DNA from: Spirochaetota bacterium
Lineage (GTDB): Bacteria > Spirochaetota > UBA4802 > JAFGJZ01
Direction of reading: 5' to 3'
Assembly (NCBI GenBank): GCA_016934935.1
Contig: JAFGRW010000115.1
Span: forward strand, 62,001 to 126,000
DNA: 64,000 nucleotides
Each line of letters begins with the position of its first letter. The stretch's first letter is position 1. A program made the translations under genes and the position numbers. The notes beneath the pieces are model-generated. The model did no database searches, had not been told where the DNA came from, and saw only the letters and a list, made by a program, of their open reading frames with translations. Positions 1 through 7,994 of the stretch are shown here, in pieces.

Positions 1-923
1 TTTACTGCTTCTGTATAAGTCATTCTTTCGAACTTCGAAGAGACAATTTTCTCAAGATTTTTTATAAGCCCCGGCTTTATCCTCTTATCAAAAAAATCCA
101 TATCCTTGGGGCATTCATCCAGAACCGATAAAATAATATGTTTTAAGAAATCTTCAGCAAGATCCATATTGTCATTAATGTCATTAAAAGCAGCTTCGGG
201 CTCAACCATCCAGAATTCCGCGAGATGCCGCGATGTATTTGAATTCTCGGCTCTGAAGGTAGGGCCAAAGGTATAGATCCGGTCAAGAGCTGTAGCAAAA
301 AGTTCTCCTTCTAACTGTCCGCTTACCGTTAAAGATGCCTTCTTGCCGAAAAAATCATCCCCATAGTCTTTATTCTGTTTAAGGGGGTCAAGGGTTGTTA
401 CATGAAAAAGTTCACCTGCTCCTTCACAATCGTTAGCTGTAATTATTGGTGTGTTTACATAAAGAAACTCACGTTGCTGAAAAAAAGAGTGTACGGCATG
501 GGCAAGGCTGTTTCGAACCCTGAATACAGCGCCGAAGGTATTCGTACGAGGGCGTAAATGCGCAATCTCTCTTAAAAATTCAAACGAGTGCCGTTTTTTC
601 TGCAAGGGATAAGCAGATGCATCAGTTAATCCGTAAATTTCTGCTTCTTCGGCATTTAGTTCGACTCTCTGCCCAGCGGCCGGTGATTCGACAAGAGTGC
701 CCGTAACACTTAATGAGGATCCGGTTGTTAATTCAGCAAGCTGCTTATATGCTTCTATTTTTGGTTCAACTACCACCTGTAATGATTCTATATCCGAGCC
801 GTCATTTATCTCTATAAAAATCAGATCCTTTACCTTGCGGCAGGTACGCACCCATCCCTTGACAGTTATACTTGAACCGGTTTCTACAATTGACAAGACA
901 TGCTTTATTCTTTCCCTTTTCAC
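1..923 (-). CDS. asnS: Asparaginyl-tRNA synthetase, 3'-truncated by the window edge
   Basis: Charges tRNA-Asn with asparagine in the cytosol. The frame opens at a GTG (923) preceded by AGGAGA and runs off the window after 307 codons, so the C-terminal third is missing. The N-terminal part is the OB-fold anticodon-binding domain ([11 protein letters not shown], then IEINDGS). The class II catalytic core follows, with motif 2 read as [16 protein letters not shown], which is characteristic of AsnRS rather than AspRS, and EFWMVEPE just after it. An in-frame ATG lies only further inside, and GTG has the ribosome-binding site, so GTG was chosen. The next gene upstream is a degraded one; no operon partner is visible. 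The family call is secure; only the missing end limits it. Confidence 0.93.
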   Translation of the reverse strand, partial: MKRERIKHVLSIVETGSSITVKGWVRTCRKVKDLIFIEINDGSDIESLQVVVEPKIEAYKQLAELTTGSSLSVTGTLVESPAAGQRVELNAEEAEIYGLTDASAYPLQKKRHSFEFLREIAHLRPRTNTFGAVFRVRNSLAHAVHSFFQQREFLYVNTPIITANDCEGAGELFHVTTLDPLKQNKDYGDDFFGKKASLTVSGQLEGELFATALDRIYTFGPTFRAENSNTSRHLAEFWMVEPEAAFNDINDNMDLAEDFLKHIILSVLDECPKDMDFFDKRIKPGLIKNLEKIVSSKFERMTYTEAV

Positions 924-1291
924 AAATATCTCCTTTTGGCCGCGGTTGTAACAAACCGCGTATTATTCTGCGGCAGGGGCCAATATTCAGCAATTCTTTT
1001 TTATGTAGAGACAACTGACATCAAAACAATACTGTTGCTTTAAAACCACTGATTCGGCATGACATACCTTATTTTCCTGGCAGAAAAGCCGCCCGAAGCG
1101 ATATCGCTGATCGTATAGTCGGCATACGGAACATTGTCGCATCGATATCCACGTCATCGCAGGCAGTATTAAAAATTCCTCGAAGGTGAAAATATTGACC
1201 AAAAAGATATGGAGACGACGCACAAAATCTGTCCTTCACCATTTGTAAATTTTTTTCAGTTTGACAATAACAGATTATTCACGTACATTAA
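924..1291. other. Intergenic stretch with a short hairpin and no convincing gene
   Basis: This stretch separates asnS from the broken nuclease gene. It contains a GC-rich inverted repeat just upstream of asnS (CGCGGTT and AACCGCG arms around 943-962) that could fold in the asnS leader. The longest open frames (78 codons at 987-1223 and 57 codons at 1069-1242, both minus) lack a ribosome-binding site and recognisable similarity. It may hold decayed coding sequence. Confidence 0.4.
1069..1242 (-). CDS. Possible small ORF, 57 aa, unrecognised
   Basis: An ATG-started frame of 57 codons with a fairly protein-like composition (it ends ISLRAAFLPGK). I do not recognise the sequence. No clear Shine-Dalgarno sequence precedes the ATG, and the position between asnS and a pseudogene suggests a decayed fragment rather than a working gene. 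It overlaps another open frame on the same strand, and at most one of them is real. Confidence 0.15.
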   Translation of the reverse strand: MVKDRFCASSPYLFGQYFHLRGIFNTACDDVDIDATMFRMPTIRSAISLRAAFLPGK

Positions 1292-2143
1292 GCTATAAAC
1301 GAAATCAAAGCATATAATGACATTGTCGCCAAATATATACTTGGGCGCGAAGAAACAAAGGATATCTTGTTGTCCTTCGTCAACGCCGTTTTTGAAGATT
1401 CGGATTACGAATAGATCAAAGAGATTGAAATACTTAATCCCTATAATATTCAGGAGTATCAGACAGATAAACTGTCTGTACTTGATCTGAAAGCAAAAGA
1501 CGAAAAAGAGCGTACCATAAATATTGAGATCCAGATAAGAGGTGACAGAAACTTCGCGCACAGGTCGCTGTATTACTGGTCAAAGCTGTACGGTAATCAG
1601 CTTAAAAGCGCGGACAAGTTTGATATGCTAAAGCCGGTTATCTGTATAAATCTGGTAAATTTCGTATTGGAAGAGAATTATCCCAAAGCTCATAACTGCT
1701 ATCTGCTCGCAAACAAGGATAATCCTGAATTAATACTGACAGACCATTTGATGATCCACTTTCTTGAACTGCCCAAAGTCACCGATTTTCCAGGGCAAAC
1801 GAGGCTTGATCGGTGGATGAACTGGTTCAAAAATGAAGGCTCTGAGGAGGAAACAATGAACACAGTAATAAAAGACGAACCCATACTTGCAAAAGCCCAT
1901 AATGAGTACACAAAATTTACAGCCGACGACAGACTTCGTATGATGGCCATAAGTCATGAGATGGCAGAACGCGACCGTGAAAACAGCCTTTACGAAGCCG
2001 AACGCAAAGGTAGAGAAGAAGGACGAGAAGAAGGTATAATTGAATCCGTCACGAACATGCTGAAAGAAGGTATTGATACCCGAATGATTGCCCGTATCAG
2101 CGGTTTGTCTGTTGAAGAAATAGAGAAGATAAAGGCAGGATAA
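1292..2143 (+). pseudogene. Rpn/PD-(D/E)XK nuclease-family transposase-like protein, interrupted
   Basis: Reading the frame of the intact 172-codon 3' part upstream gives a recognisable Rpn (recombination-promoting nuclease / PDDEXK transposase-like) protein: AYNDIVAKYILG, then KDILLSFVNAV, the nuclease core LDLKAKDEKERTINIEIQI, and a charged C-terminal helix region with REEGREEG. The frame is broken by an in-frame TAG at 1412-1414, and a TAA at 1289-1291 with no in-frame ATG beyond it shows that the N-terminus is also lost or shifted (a frame starting TTG at 1261 could hold the original start). The catalytic pattern D...(E)xK survives downstream of the stop. The family is common as scattered, often decayed copies in spirochaetes. 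The 3' part from ATG 1625 could still be translated but would lack the nuclease core. Confidence 0.75.
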
Positions 2144-2224
2144 CAGCCACTCTGGCCAGTTTCATCGAGCAGTATTCAGACCTTTTAGATTCTTATTTTT
2201 TTACACTATAATACAAGTTTCTTA

Positions 2225-2290
2225 TTCTTTGAACTTTTCTCAAAGAATGTTTATCGAAGAAAAACACGCACCAAAAGGCACGTGTTTTTT
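2225..2290. terminator. Hairpins between convergent genes, likely bidirectional terminator
   Basis: Two inverted repeats lie between the nuclease pseudogene (plus) and nfnB (minus). The first is TTCTTTGA/TCAAAGAA (2225-2247). The second has AAAAACAC (2260-2267) pairing with GTGTTTTT (2282-2289), giving a T-run on both strands. The placement fits termination of the nfn operon on the minus strand. Confidence 0.6.
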
Positions 2291-2320
2291 ATATTATTAA
2301 TGCTTTTTAAAATTTTAAAA

Positions 2321-3721
2321 TTAATCGTTCTTGTTTTGCAAATACTCATGCATGGATGCTGCAGCCGTACGTCCGGCTCCCATTGCCGTAATAACAGTTG
2401 CAGCTCCTGTTACGATATCTCCACCCGCAAAAACTCCAGGCATTGTGGTCATTCCCTTCTCATCCACTTTGATTGTTCCCCACTTTGTTGTCTCGATAAG
2501 GGGAGAAGTCATTGCAATAAGAGGATTCGGTGTAGAGCCTATCGAAACGACACAGACATCTGCCTCTATAATAAAGTTGGAGCCCTCTTTAAGCACAGGG
2601 CGGCGGCGGCCCGATTCATCCGGCTCACCAAGCTCCATTTTTACACACTCTATTTTCTGAAGAAATCCCGCTTCGTCACCATGATAGGCCACCGGATTGG
2701 TAAGAGCCATTAACTGAATACCCTCTTCAAGTGCATGCCGTATCTCTTCAAGACGCGCCGGCATCTCTTCCTGTGTACGCCGGTATATCAGATACACGTT
2801 TTCGCTTCCAAGCCGCAGGGCAGTCCGCGCGACATCAAGTGCCACGTTTCCGCCGCCTATTACCGCGCAGTTTTTTCCATATTTAACAGGTGTATCATAC
2901 TCAGGATAGCGATGTGCCTTCATCAGATTAACACGGGTTAAAAATTCATTAGCTGAATAGACATTATTAAGGTTTTCACCCGGCAGTTTCATAAACTGGG
3001 GCAATCCGGCACCTGATCCGACAAATACGGCCTTATAGCCTTCCGCCATAAGCTCATCTATGGTAAACGATCGCCCGGTCAACACGTTTGTCACCAGCTT
3101 TACACCAGTCTGAACAAGTGAACGAATCTCGACATCAACGATATCTTTTGGTAAACGGAATTCTGGAATGCCGTACACAAGCACTCCGCCTGCCTTGTGA
3201 AACGCCTCGAAAATTGTCACATCATAACCGTATTTACCAAGATCAGCAGCACAGGCTATACCGGCCGGGCCGGACCCGATAACCGCGACTTTTGTCTTTC
3301 CGCTGACCTTTACCGGTTCACCTTTAAGGGCCTCGCGTCTTCGATCAAGATCACGATCCGCAACAAAACGTTCAAGACTTCCTATCGATACTGCATCGCC
3401 TTTTTTATTAAGAACACATTTAGCCTGACATTGACTCTCCTGAGGACAAACCCTTCCGGTTACACAGGGCAGAATATCCGCTTCGTAAATCTTATTAACA
3501 GCTTTATCAAATTCACGTTTCTGGATATGTCCAATAAACGACCTGATATCTATCGAAACAGGGCACCCTTCTATACAAGGCGCGTTTTTACACTGAAGAC
3601 AACGGTTAGCCTCAAGAACCGCCTCCTCCTCTGTATAGCCGCATGGAACTTCAAGAAAATTTTTCTTTCGCTCTTCCGCCGGCTGTTCTTTCATATGTAT
3701 TGCTTTAAAACGATCACTCAT
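2321..3721 (-). CDS. nfnB: NfnB: NADPH-side subunit of NADH-dependent ferredoxin:NADP+ oxidoreductase
   Basis: Probable large subunit of the electron-bifurcating transhydrogenase NfnAB, which couples NADPH oxidation to reduction of NAD+ and ferredoxin (or the reverse) in the cytosol. This 466-residue protein has two N-terminal cysteine clusters (CLQCKNAPCIEGCP and CVTGRVCPQESQCQAKC), the FAD-binding GSGPAG motif, and a second dinucleotide motif GGGNVALDVART for NADP(H). It resembles the GltA-type small subunit of glutamate synthase, but the adjacent overlapping nfnA-like gene and the absence of a glutamate synthase large subunit favour Nfn. The start at 3721 was preferred over the upstream in-frame ATG (3763) because GGAGA sits just before it and it overlaps the nfnA stop, suggesting translational coupling. 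Confidence 0.87.
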   Translation of the reverse strand: MSDRFKAIHMKEQPAEERKKNFLEVPCGYTEEEAVLEANRCLQCKNAPCIEGCPVSIDIRSFIGHIQKREFDKAVNKIYEADILPCVTGRVCPQESQCQAKCVLNKKGDAVSIGSLERFVADRDLDRRREALKGEPVKVSGKTKVAVIGSGPAGIACAADLGKYGYDVTIFEAFHKAGGVLVYGIPEFRLPKDIVDVEIRSLVQTGVKLVTNVLTGRSFTIDELMAEGYKAVFVGSGAGLPQFMKLPGENLNNVYSANEFLTRVNLMKAHRYPEYDTPVKYGKNCAVIGGGNVALDVARTALRLGSENVYLIYRRTQEEMPARLEEIRHALEEGIQLMALTNPVAYHGDEAGFLQKIECVKMELGEPDESGRRRPVLKEGSNFIIEADVCVVSIGSTPNPLIAMTSPLIETTKWGTIKVDEKGMTTMPGVFAGGDIVTGAATVITAMGAGRTAAASMHEYLQNKND

Positions 3722-4547
3722 TATCTTCTCCCTGGTATTCATCAAGCATGTCTTTCTCTTCACTCTTGTACATCCCCAAACGCTGCATCAGCTCTTCAAA
3801 ATCGACCTTATGCGCGTCAAATTCCGGGCCATCCATGCATGTAAACTTGGTCTCGCCCCCAACAGTAACACGGCAGGCTCCGCACATTCCCATTCCGCAA
3901 ACCATAAGCGAATTAAGACTTACAGTTGTTGCAATTCCATGAGGGCGGGTAACATCGGCAACGGCCTTCATCATGATTGGAGGACCGATTGCTATTACAC
4001 GATCGATAGGCTTCTTGTCTTCAATCATCTGCTTAAGAACATCGGTAACAAAACCTTTATGACCAACCGACCCGTCATTGGTGGTAATTATCATCTCGTC
4101 TGAAACAGCCTTAAGCTTGTCATCCCAGAAGAGAAAATCTTTGCCTCTGTATCCGATTATCGAAGTAACGTGAACTCCATTTTCGTGAAACTTTCGTGCG
4201 ATTGGGTAAACCGGCGCGACACCGATACCGCCGCCGATCATGACTATATGCTTTTCACCTTCTATCTCTGTCGGGTTTCCCTGAGGCCCCAGAACGGCAT
4301 GGAAAGAGTCTCCAGCCGCAAAGTCGGCAATCTTGTGAGTTCCCTTGCCCATTTTTTGAAATACAATCGAAACCGACTCCTCTTCACGGTCAAAATCGGC
4401 AATTGTTAACGGAATCCTTTCGCTCTTTTCACACGCGACAACGATAAGGAACTGTCCCGGTTCAGCATTTTTGGATATCATTGGCGCCTTGATTCTTGCG
4501 TACTCAATCTGGGGCGCAAGAGAATACTTTTCAATTATTTTATACAT
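3714..4547 (-). CDS. nfnA: NfnA: NADH-side subunit of NADH-dependent ferredoxin:NADP+ oxidoreductase
   Basis: A 277-residue ferredoxin-NADP reductase-like flavoprotein with an N-terminal FAD-binding barrel, a nucleotide-binding region beginning GGGIGVAPVYPIA, and a C-terminal [2Fe-2S] cysteine set within CGMGMCGACRVTV plus the downstream Cys in KFTCMDGPEF. These match the small Nfn subunit (also annotated sulfide dehydrogenase or dihydroorotate dehydrogenase electron-transfer subunit). The stop codon overlaps the nfnB start, so the two are one operon in the order nfnA-nfnB, as in other anaerobes. No pyrD or sud partner is near, which supports the Nfn role. The FAD/NAD reductase fold is certain; the exact partner reaction is inferred from context. 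Confidence 0.87.
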   Translation of the reverse strand: MYKIIEKYSLAPQIEYARIKAPMISKNAEPGQFLIVVACEKSERIPLTIADFDREEESVSIVFQKMGKGTHKIADFAAGDSFHAVLGPQGNPTEIEGEKHIVMIGGGIGVAPVYPIARKFHENGVHVTSIIGYRGKDFLFWDDKLKAVSDEMIITTNDGSVGHKGFVTDVLKQMIEDKKPIDRVIAIGPPIMMKAVADVTRPHGIATTVSLNSLMVCGMGMCGACRVTVGGETKFTCMDGPEFDAHKVDFEELMQRLGMYKSEEKDMLDEYQGEDNE

Positions 4548-4637
4548 CGTTTATTTCCTGTTTTATTTTTTCGTCAGACAACAACCCTGTGCCGGTAACT
4601 ACGGCTTTATGTTTATGCGTCGGCGTAACACGACAAC

Positions 4638-4852
4638 TTACCGCGCGAATAGTACTCGCGATATAATAGCCCAGAAGATGTTTATCTGTGTTTTCAGAGT
4701 TAAATTTTCACACGTTTTACGCAACCCTTTTTTTATCATGGAACAGCCTCCGCATATCATCTTTTTGCATGCAATTCTTTCGAATTATTGTGCAAAATTA
4801 CAATATCAGCAGAATATCGGCATGTACAGTTTTCGCAGCCGGTTTTAACCAC
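4638..4852 (-). pseudogene. Possible small Cys-rich protein split by a one-base frameshift
   Basis: Two overlapping minus-strand frames in the nfnA leader together read like one small cysteine-rich protein. A GTG-started frame of 31 codons (4757-4852) contains GCENCTCRYSADI and ends at a TGA that overlaps the ATG of a 40-codon frame (4638-4760) beginning MICGGCSMIKK. Adding one A to the A5 run (GCAAAAAG) would fuse them into one frame, giving CxxCxC followed by CxxC, a zinc-ribbon-like arrangement. The family is not recognised. It could be a decayed gene, a sequencing indel, or chance. Confidence 0.25.
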
Positions 4853-4871
4853 ATTTCAAAAAAAATTTCAT

Positions 4872-4895
4872 AAAAAAGCCCAACTAGGCTTTTTT
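4872..4895. terminator. 9-bp hairpin with A- and T-runs upstream of the large lipoprotein gene
   Basis: AAAAAAGCC (4872-4880), a 6-base loop and GGCTTTTTT (4887-4895) form a perfect stem with T-runs on both strands. It lies between the divergently transcribed nfn operon and the lipoprotein gene at 5033. It may end an upstream transcript or mark a lost gene. Apart from this hairpin and the small Cys-rich frames, 4548-5032 shows nothing. Confidence 0.5.
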
Positions 4896-5032
4896 CACTT
4901 GTTTTTTTCTATTATCGCGATATATTAATATTAGTTGATGCAATTTATGATTTTTTTTAACAACTTGATATACTTTCTTAATGAACTATTATAAAATCAT
5001 AATTTTTATGCTTTTGACTCATGGAGGTCACA

Positions 5033-6886
5033 ATGAAAAGAATAAGTTTACTAATAACAACTCTCATATTATCAGCAGCAATGCTTTTTAATGTCAGCTG
5101 CGGCGAAGGCAGTGGTTCAGCATCTTCCAAAACCGGCGAGCCGCAACCTTCTCCCTCCTCAAGTGCAGAGGATGATTCTGTTAAAGAACCCGCAAAGGGG
5201 TCTGATGTAACAACATCAACTCCAACCGATGCATCATCTTCGTCTGTTATCACCGAAGAGACTGTTGTCGAGGAGATAAACACAATAGTCGAAACCGAGG
5301 AATCAACGTCAGATGAAGAAACAACTGAATATAACGAAACAGCGTCTGAAGAGTCAGACAATGGAACCGGAGAGATTGCATCGGACAATACCGGAGAAAG
5401 TGATTCATCAACTGACGGAGCTCCTACCGAAACCGAACTTACCTCTGGTTCCGATACATTAGCAGAGTCTGACCCGGAAAATACCGATTCAACAGAATCA
5501 GACATAGCCGTTAATGATTCGGATGGCACAACCAATTCTGAAGCAGATGAGAGTGACGGGACTGATATTCCTGAAATTCCTGCAGTTGCCGAAACCCCTG
5601 CTCCAGCGCCATCAGCCGAAGAAATACTTGACGAAGAACTGCCTCTGATTGCAGCTGATGACGATGAACCCGTTACTGATGATACATCAATTACTGATGA
5701 AGCCGGGATCGTTCTGGAAGACGCGCAGGTAGTTGCCGAACCATCGGAAGGCAGCGAATGGTTTACCGTACCCGACCAACCGCTTGACAACCCTGAATAC
5801 GCTGCACTTGCAGAAGAGCTGGAACAGCTTGTAGAGAGAGCTGAACAGATAATCAAACTGATTGATAAAATGCCTAACGAGAAGGCTCGCCAGGCACAGA
5901 TAAAACGACTCGAAGATATCGAGCAGGCAATTGCAAGCATCCGGAATCAGATAGGTTACAGTGATGTTCAAAGCGGAATATACACCGCAAGCGCCAATCA
6001 GCAGCTTGACCTTACCGTTTCGGGAATAACCGAACCGGGCTACTACAGCCTGAGTGTTGTTGCAAAAAACGTTTTTGGCACTTTACCAGACAACTACGGC
6101 TACTTTAACCTCTCTGTTTCTGATAACAGCGGTTCTGCCGCAGGAAATATACTTGTACCAGCTTCAGATAAAACTTATCAGAAAGGCTCCGCGCTTGTTT
6201 ATCTTAATCCAGGCACCAATAATCTGAAATTGAAATGGACCAATGACTATTATATCGAGGGTTCTTACGATGCTAATATCCAGATAAAAAGCATAATGCT
6301 CAACAGAACTTCAGCAAGTGATCGTGCTCAACTCGCACCGTACAAAGATGACCTTACACGTTCGGCTTTACAGTATACTTCTTCATCTGATGGTGTATTC
6401 TGGACCAGGGACGGGGCGCTTATCTATCAATCAGGCAACTCAATCAGCTTCAACTATCCAATGCTCGATAAGGGTCGATACCAGATCGTAATCTGGGCAA
6501 GAAATCATGGCGAAATCAAATCAAAACCTCAATTCAAGAGATTTGAATTTGACGTCTATGCCTCAACCGGCGAAAGCGAACTTGTCTCTGTAAATGCTCA
6601 TCATAAAAACTTCAAAGCCGGCAAGGGCAGCATGGATATTTCGGGTGGTGACACAACTATCGAGATCACCTGGATCAATGACGGTCCCGAAGATGTAGTA
6701 CTTGAGCTCAAACAGATAGAACTTAAAAGAATCGGCGATTATCAGGGTTCGGCTCTTTCGGCCTACCTTTTAGGAACCGGCTCCGGCAACCGTCTGCTGA
6801 TCATAATATTACTTATATTTTTCACCTCTATTGGAATTACTCTTTCAATCTATCATAAGCGCCAATGCATAAGAGTACGTAAATAA
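5033..6886 (+). CDS. Large acidic surface lipoprotein with two beta-sandwich-like regions and a C-terminal membrane helix
   Basis: A 617-residue exported protein. The start at 5033 follows GGAGGT by six bases; the ATG at 5021 lies before that site. A lipoprotein signal peptide ends at the lipobox NVSC. Residues about 25-240 are a low-complexity Ser/Thr/Glu/Asp-rich tether. A short charged coiled-coil segment (about 250-305, ALAEELEQLVERAEQI) follows. Then come two related beta-rich regions (about 315-430 and 445-570), each with a YYSLSVVAKN- or YQIVIWARN-like strand and a later W-N-D core; they resemble carbohydrate-binding (CBM6/35-type) folds, which is inference. A hydrophobic helix near the end (LLIIILLIFFTSIGITL) with a basic tail is unusual for a lipoprotein. 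No partner genes adjoin it. Confidence 0.75.
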   Translation: MKRISLLITTLILSAAMLFNVSCGEGSGSASSKTGEPQPSPSSSAEDDSVKEPAKGSDVTTSTPTDASSSSVITEETVVEEINTIVETEESTSDEETTEYNETASEESDNGTGEIASDNTGESDSSTDGAPTETELTSGSDTLAESDPENTDSTESDIAVNDSDGTTNSEADESDGTDIPEIPAVAETPAPAPSAEEILDEELPLIAADDDEPVTDDTSITDEAGIVLEDAQVVAEPSEGSEWFTVPDQPLDNPEYAALAEELEQLVERAEQIIKLIDKMPNEKARQAQIKRLEDIEQAIASIRNQIGYSDVQSGIYTASANQQLDLTVSGITEPGYYSLSVVAKNVFGTLPDNYGYFNLSVSDNSGSAAGNILVPASDKTYQKGSALVYLNPGTNNLKLKWTNDYYIEGSYDANIQIKSIMLNRTSASDRAQLAPYKDDLTRSALQYTSSSDGVFWTRDGALIYQSGNSISFNYPMLDKGRYQIVIWARNHGEIKSKPQFKRFEFDVYASTGESELVSVNAHHKNFKAGKGSMDISGGDTTIEITWINDGPEDVVLELKQIELKRIGDYQGSALSAYLLGTGSGNRLLIIILLIFFTSIGITLSIYHKRQCIRVRK

Positions 6887-6897
6887 TCTTCTTCCAC

Positions 6898-6923
6898 GGC
6901 AACAGGGAGCATCCCCTGTTGCC
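6898..6923 (+). terminator. 10-bp hairpin after the lipoprotein gene
   Basis: GGCAACAGGG and CCCTGTTGCC flank a six-base loop eleven bases after the stop codon at 6886. The stem is strong but is followed by CCCCTC rather than a T-run, so it may act as a transcript 3' end stabiliser or a weak terminator. Confidence 0.5.
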
Positions 6924-7253
6924 GCCCCCTCAAGATAGTTACTTTATAACTGATTCATACTATTCTCTATTTGTTGCTCTTCGATAATAATTCAATCTAT
7001 TAGATCATTTATTTATTGATTGATTCCCGTTTAAGATCTTAAAAATTTTTTTACAAGCTTAATATTATGTTTGCAAATAAACTTCGAACAGTTGATAATT
7101 TTAAATCAACAATTACTTGTTGTTGTTCAGTCAGCTGAAAAACAGTCATAATTTTCATACTTGTTGGTAAATAATTAATACCGTAATTCAACTTTGCAAT
7201 AACAAATCCGTTATATTAATAACGTAGATAATCATCTTAAAACAGGATTACCA
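6924..7253. other. AT-rich intergenic region, nothing recognised
   Basis: About 330 bases between the lipoprotein hairpin and the phosphopantetheinyl transferase gene. No open frame, RNA gene or repeat was recognised. It presumably holds the promoter for the gene at 7254. Confidence 0.4.
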
Positions 7254-7940
7254 ATGTTTCAGGAAATTACAATAAAGACAAACAGGATTCGTGTTCTGAA
7301 TATTATGAATTTTACAAAAAAAAATTTTGCAGAACTTGCGAAAAATTACCTGACTTCACCTCCCCATGTTTTTAAGAAAGACCGTAAAATTCTTAAAATT
7401 TTTACTGATACTGAACTCGAAACAATTAACAACTTTAAGGCATTAAAGAAACAGATAGAGTGGATATCCGGACGTATCTGTATAAAAACCGCAGCCTCTG
7501 AAATTCTGCATATCGATCCTGCAAGAATAACCATATCGTACGAGAAAGAAGGTGCCCCGTTTATTGATCTATTTCCTGAAATTTCATTTTCAATATCTCA
7601 TTCCGGTAATTTCGCCGCATGTGCTATTAACACCGAAACGAAATCTCCAGTAGGTCTTGATATAGAAAAACTGCAGCCAATGGAATACCCGGGTATTTCA
7701 AACATAACCGATGTCTCTTTTACAGATAAAGAAAAAGAGACCATAACAGACAGCGGCTCTCTTTTTACGATATGGACAATTAAAGAGGCATACCTTAAAT
7801 ACTGCCGTACCGGTTTTCATGACACTATTAAAAACGTGGAGTATCTTAATAATTCCATCATGTATAAAAATCAGGTTGTTAATATTAATCACCACACACA
7901 ATATATTGATGATTCACATATTTTCTCACTGGTGTTTTAA
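7254..7940 (+). CDS. 4'-phosphopantetheinyl transferase, Sfp/AcpT type
   Basis: Transfers the phosphopantetheine arm of CoA to a serine of carrier proteins. The 228-residue protein carries the family landmarks: FSISHSGNFAACAI (about 112-125), VGLDIE with the Mg-binding Asp and Glu (133-138), FTDKE (about 156-160) and WTIKEAYLK (174-182). The length fits the Sfp-like two-domain class rather than the short AcpS type, suggesting it may serve a secondary pathway as well as or instead of fatty-acid ACP. No polyketide, peptide-synthetase or carrier gene is in the window. The ATG at 7254 is preceded by ACAGGA; a later in-frame ATG at 7305 is also possible. A photolyase gene follows after 54 bases on the same strand. 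Confidence 0.87.
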   Translation: MFQEITIKTNRIRVLNIMNFTKKNFAELAKNYLTSPPHVFKKDRKILKIFTDTELETINNFKALKKQIEWISGRICIKTAASEILHIDPARITISYEKEGAPFIDLFPEISFSISHSGNFAACAINTETKSPVGLDIEKLQPMEYPGISNITDVSFTDKEKETITDSGSLFTIWTIKEAYLKYCRTGFHDTIKNVEYLNNSIMYKNQVVNINHHTQYIDDSHIFSLVF

Positions 7941-7994
7941 TAGAGAACTTCGAAAAACCGCTCATAAATATCGCTTTTATCAGGATTCCAAAAT

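Noticed and set aside
987-1223. 78-codon minus-strand frame with eight cysteines
   Set aside because: Start is not an ATG with a ribosome-binding site, composition is irregular, and it overlaps another open frame in what is probably decayed DNA.
2321-3763. The nfnB gene as glutamate synthase small subunit
   Set aside because: No large subunit is near, and the overlapping flavoprotein with a C-terminal [2Fe-2S] site is the Nfn partner.
5021-5940. Minus-strand Ser-rich frame of 320 codons (4978-5940)
   Set aside because: Shadow of the Glu/Asp/Thr-rich tether of the plus-strand lipoprotein, whose start, signal peptide and ribosome-binding site are clear.
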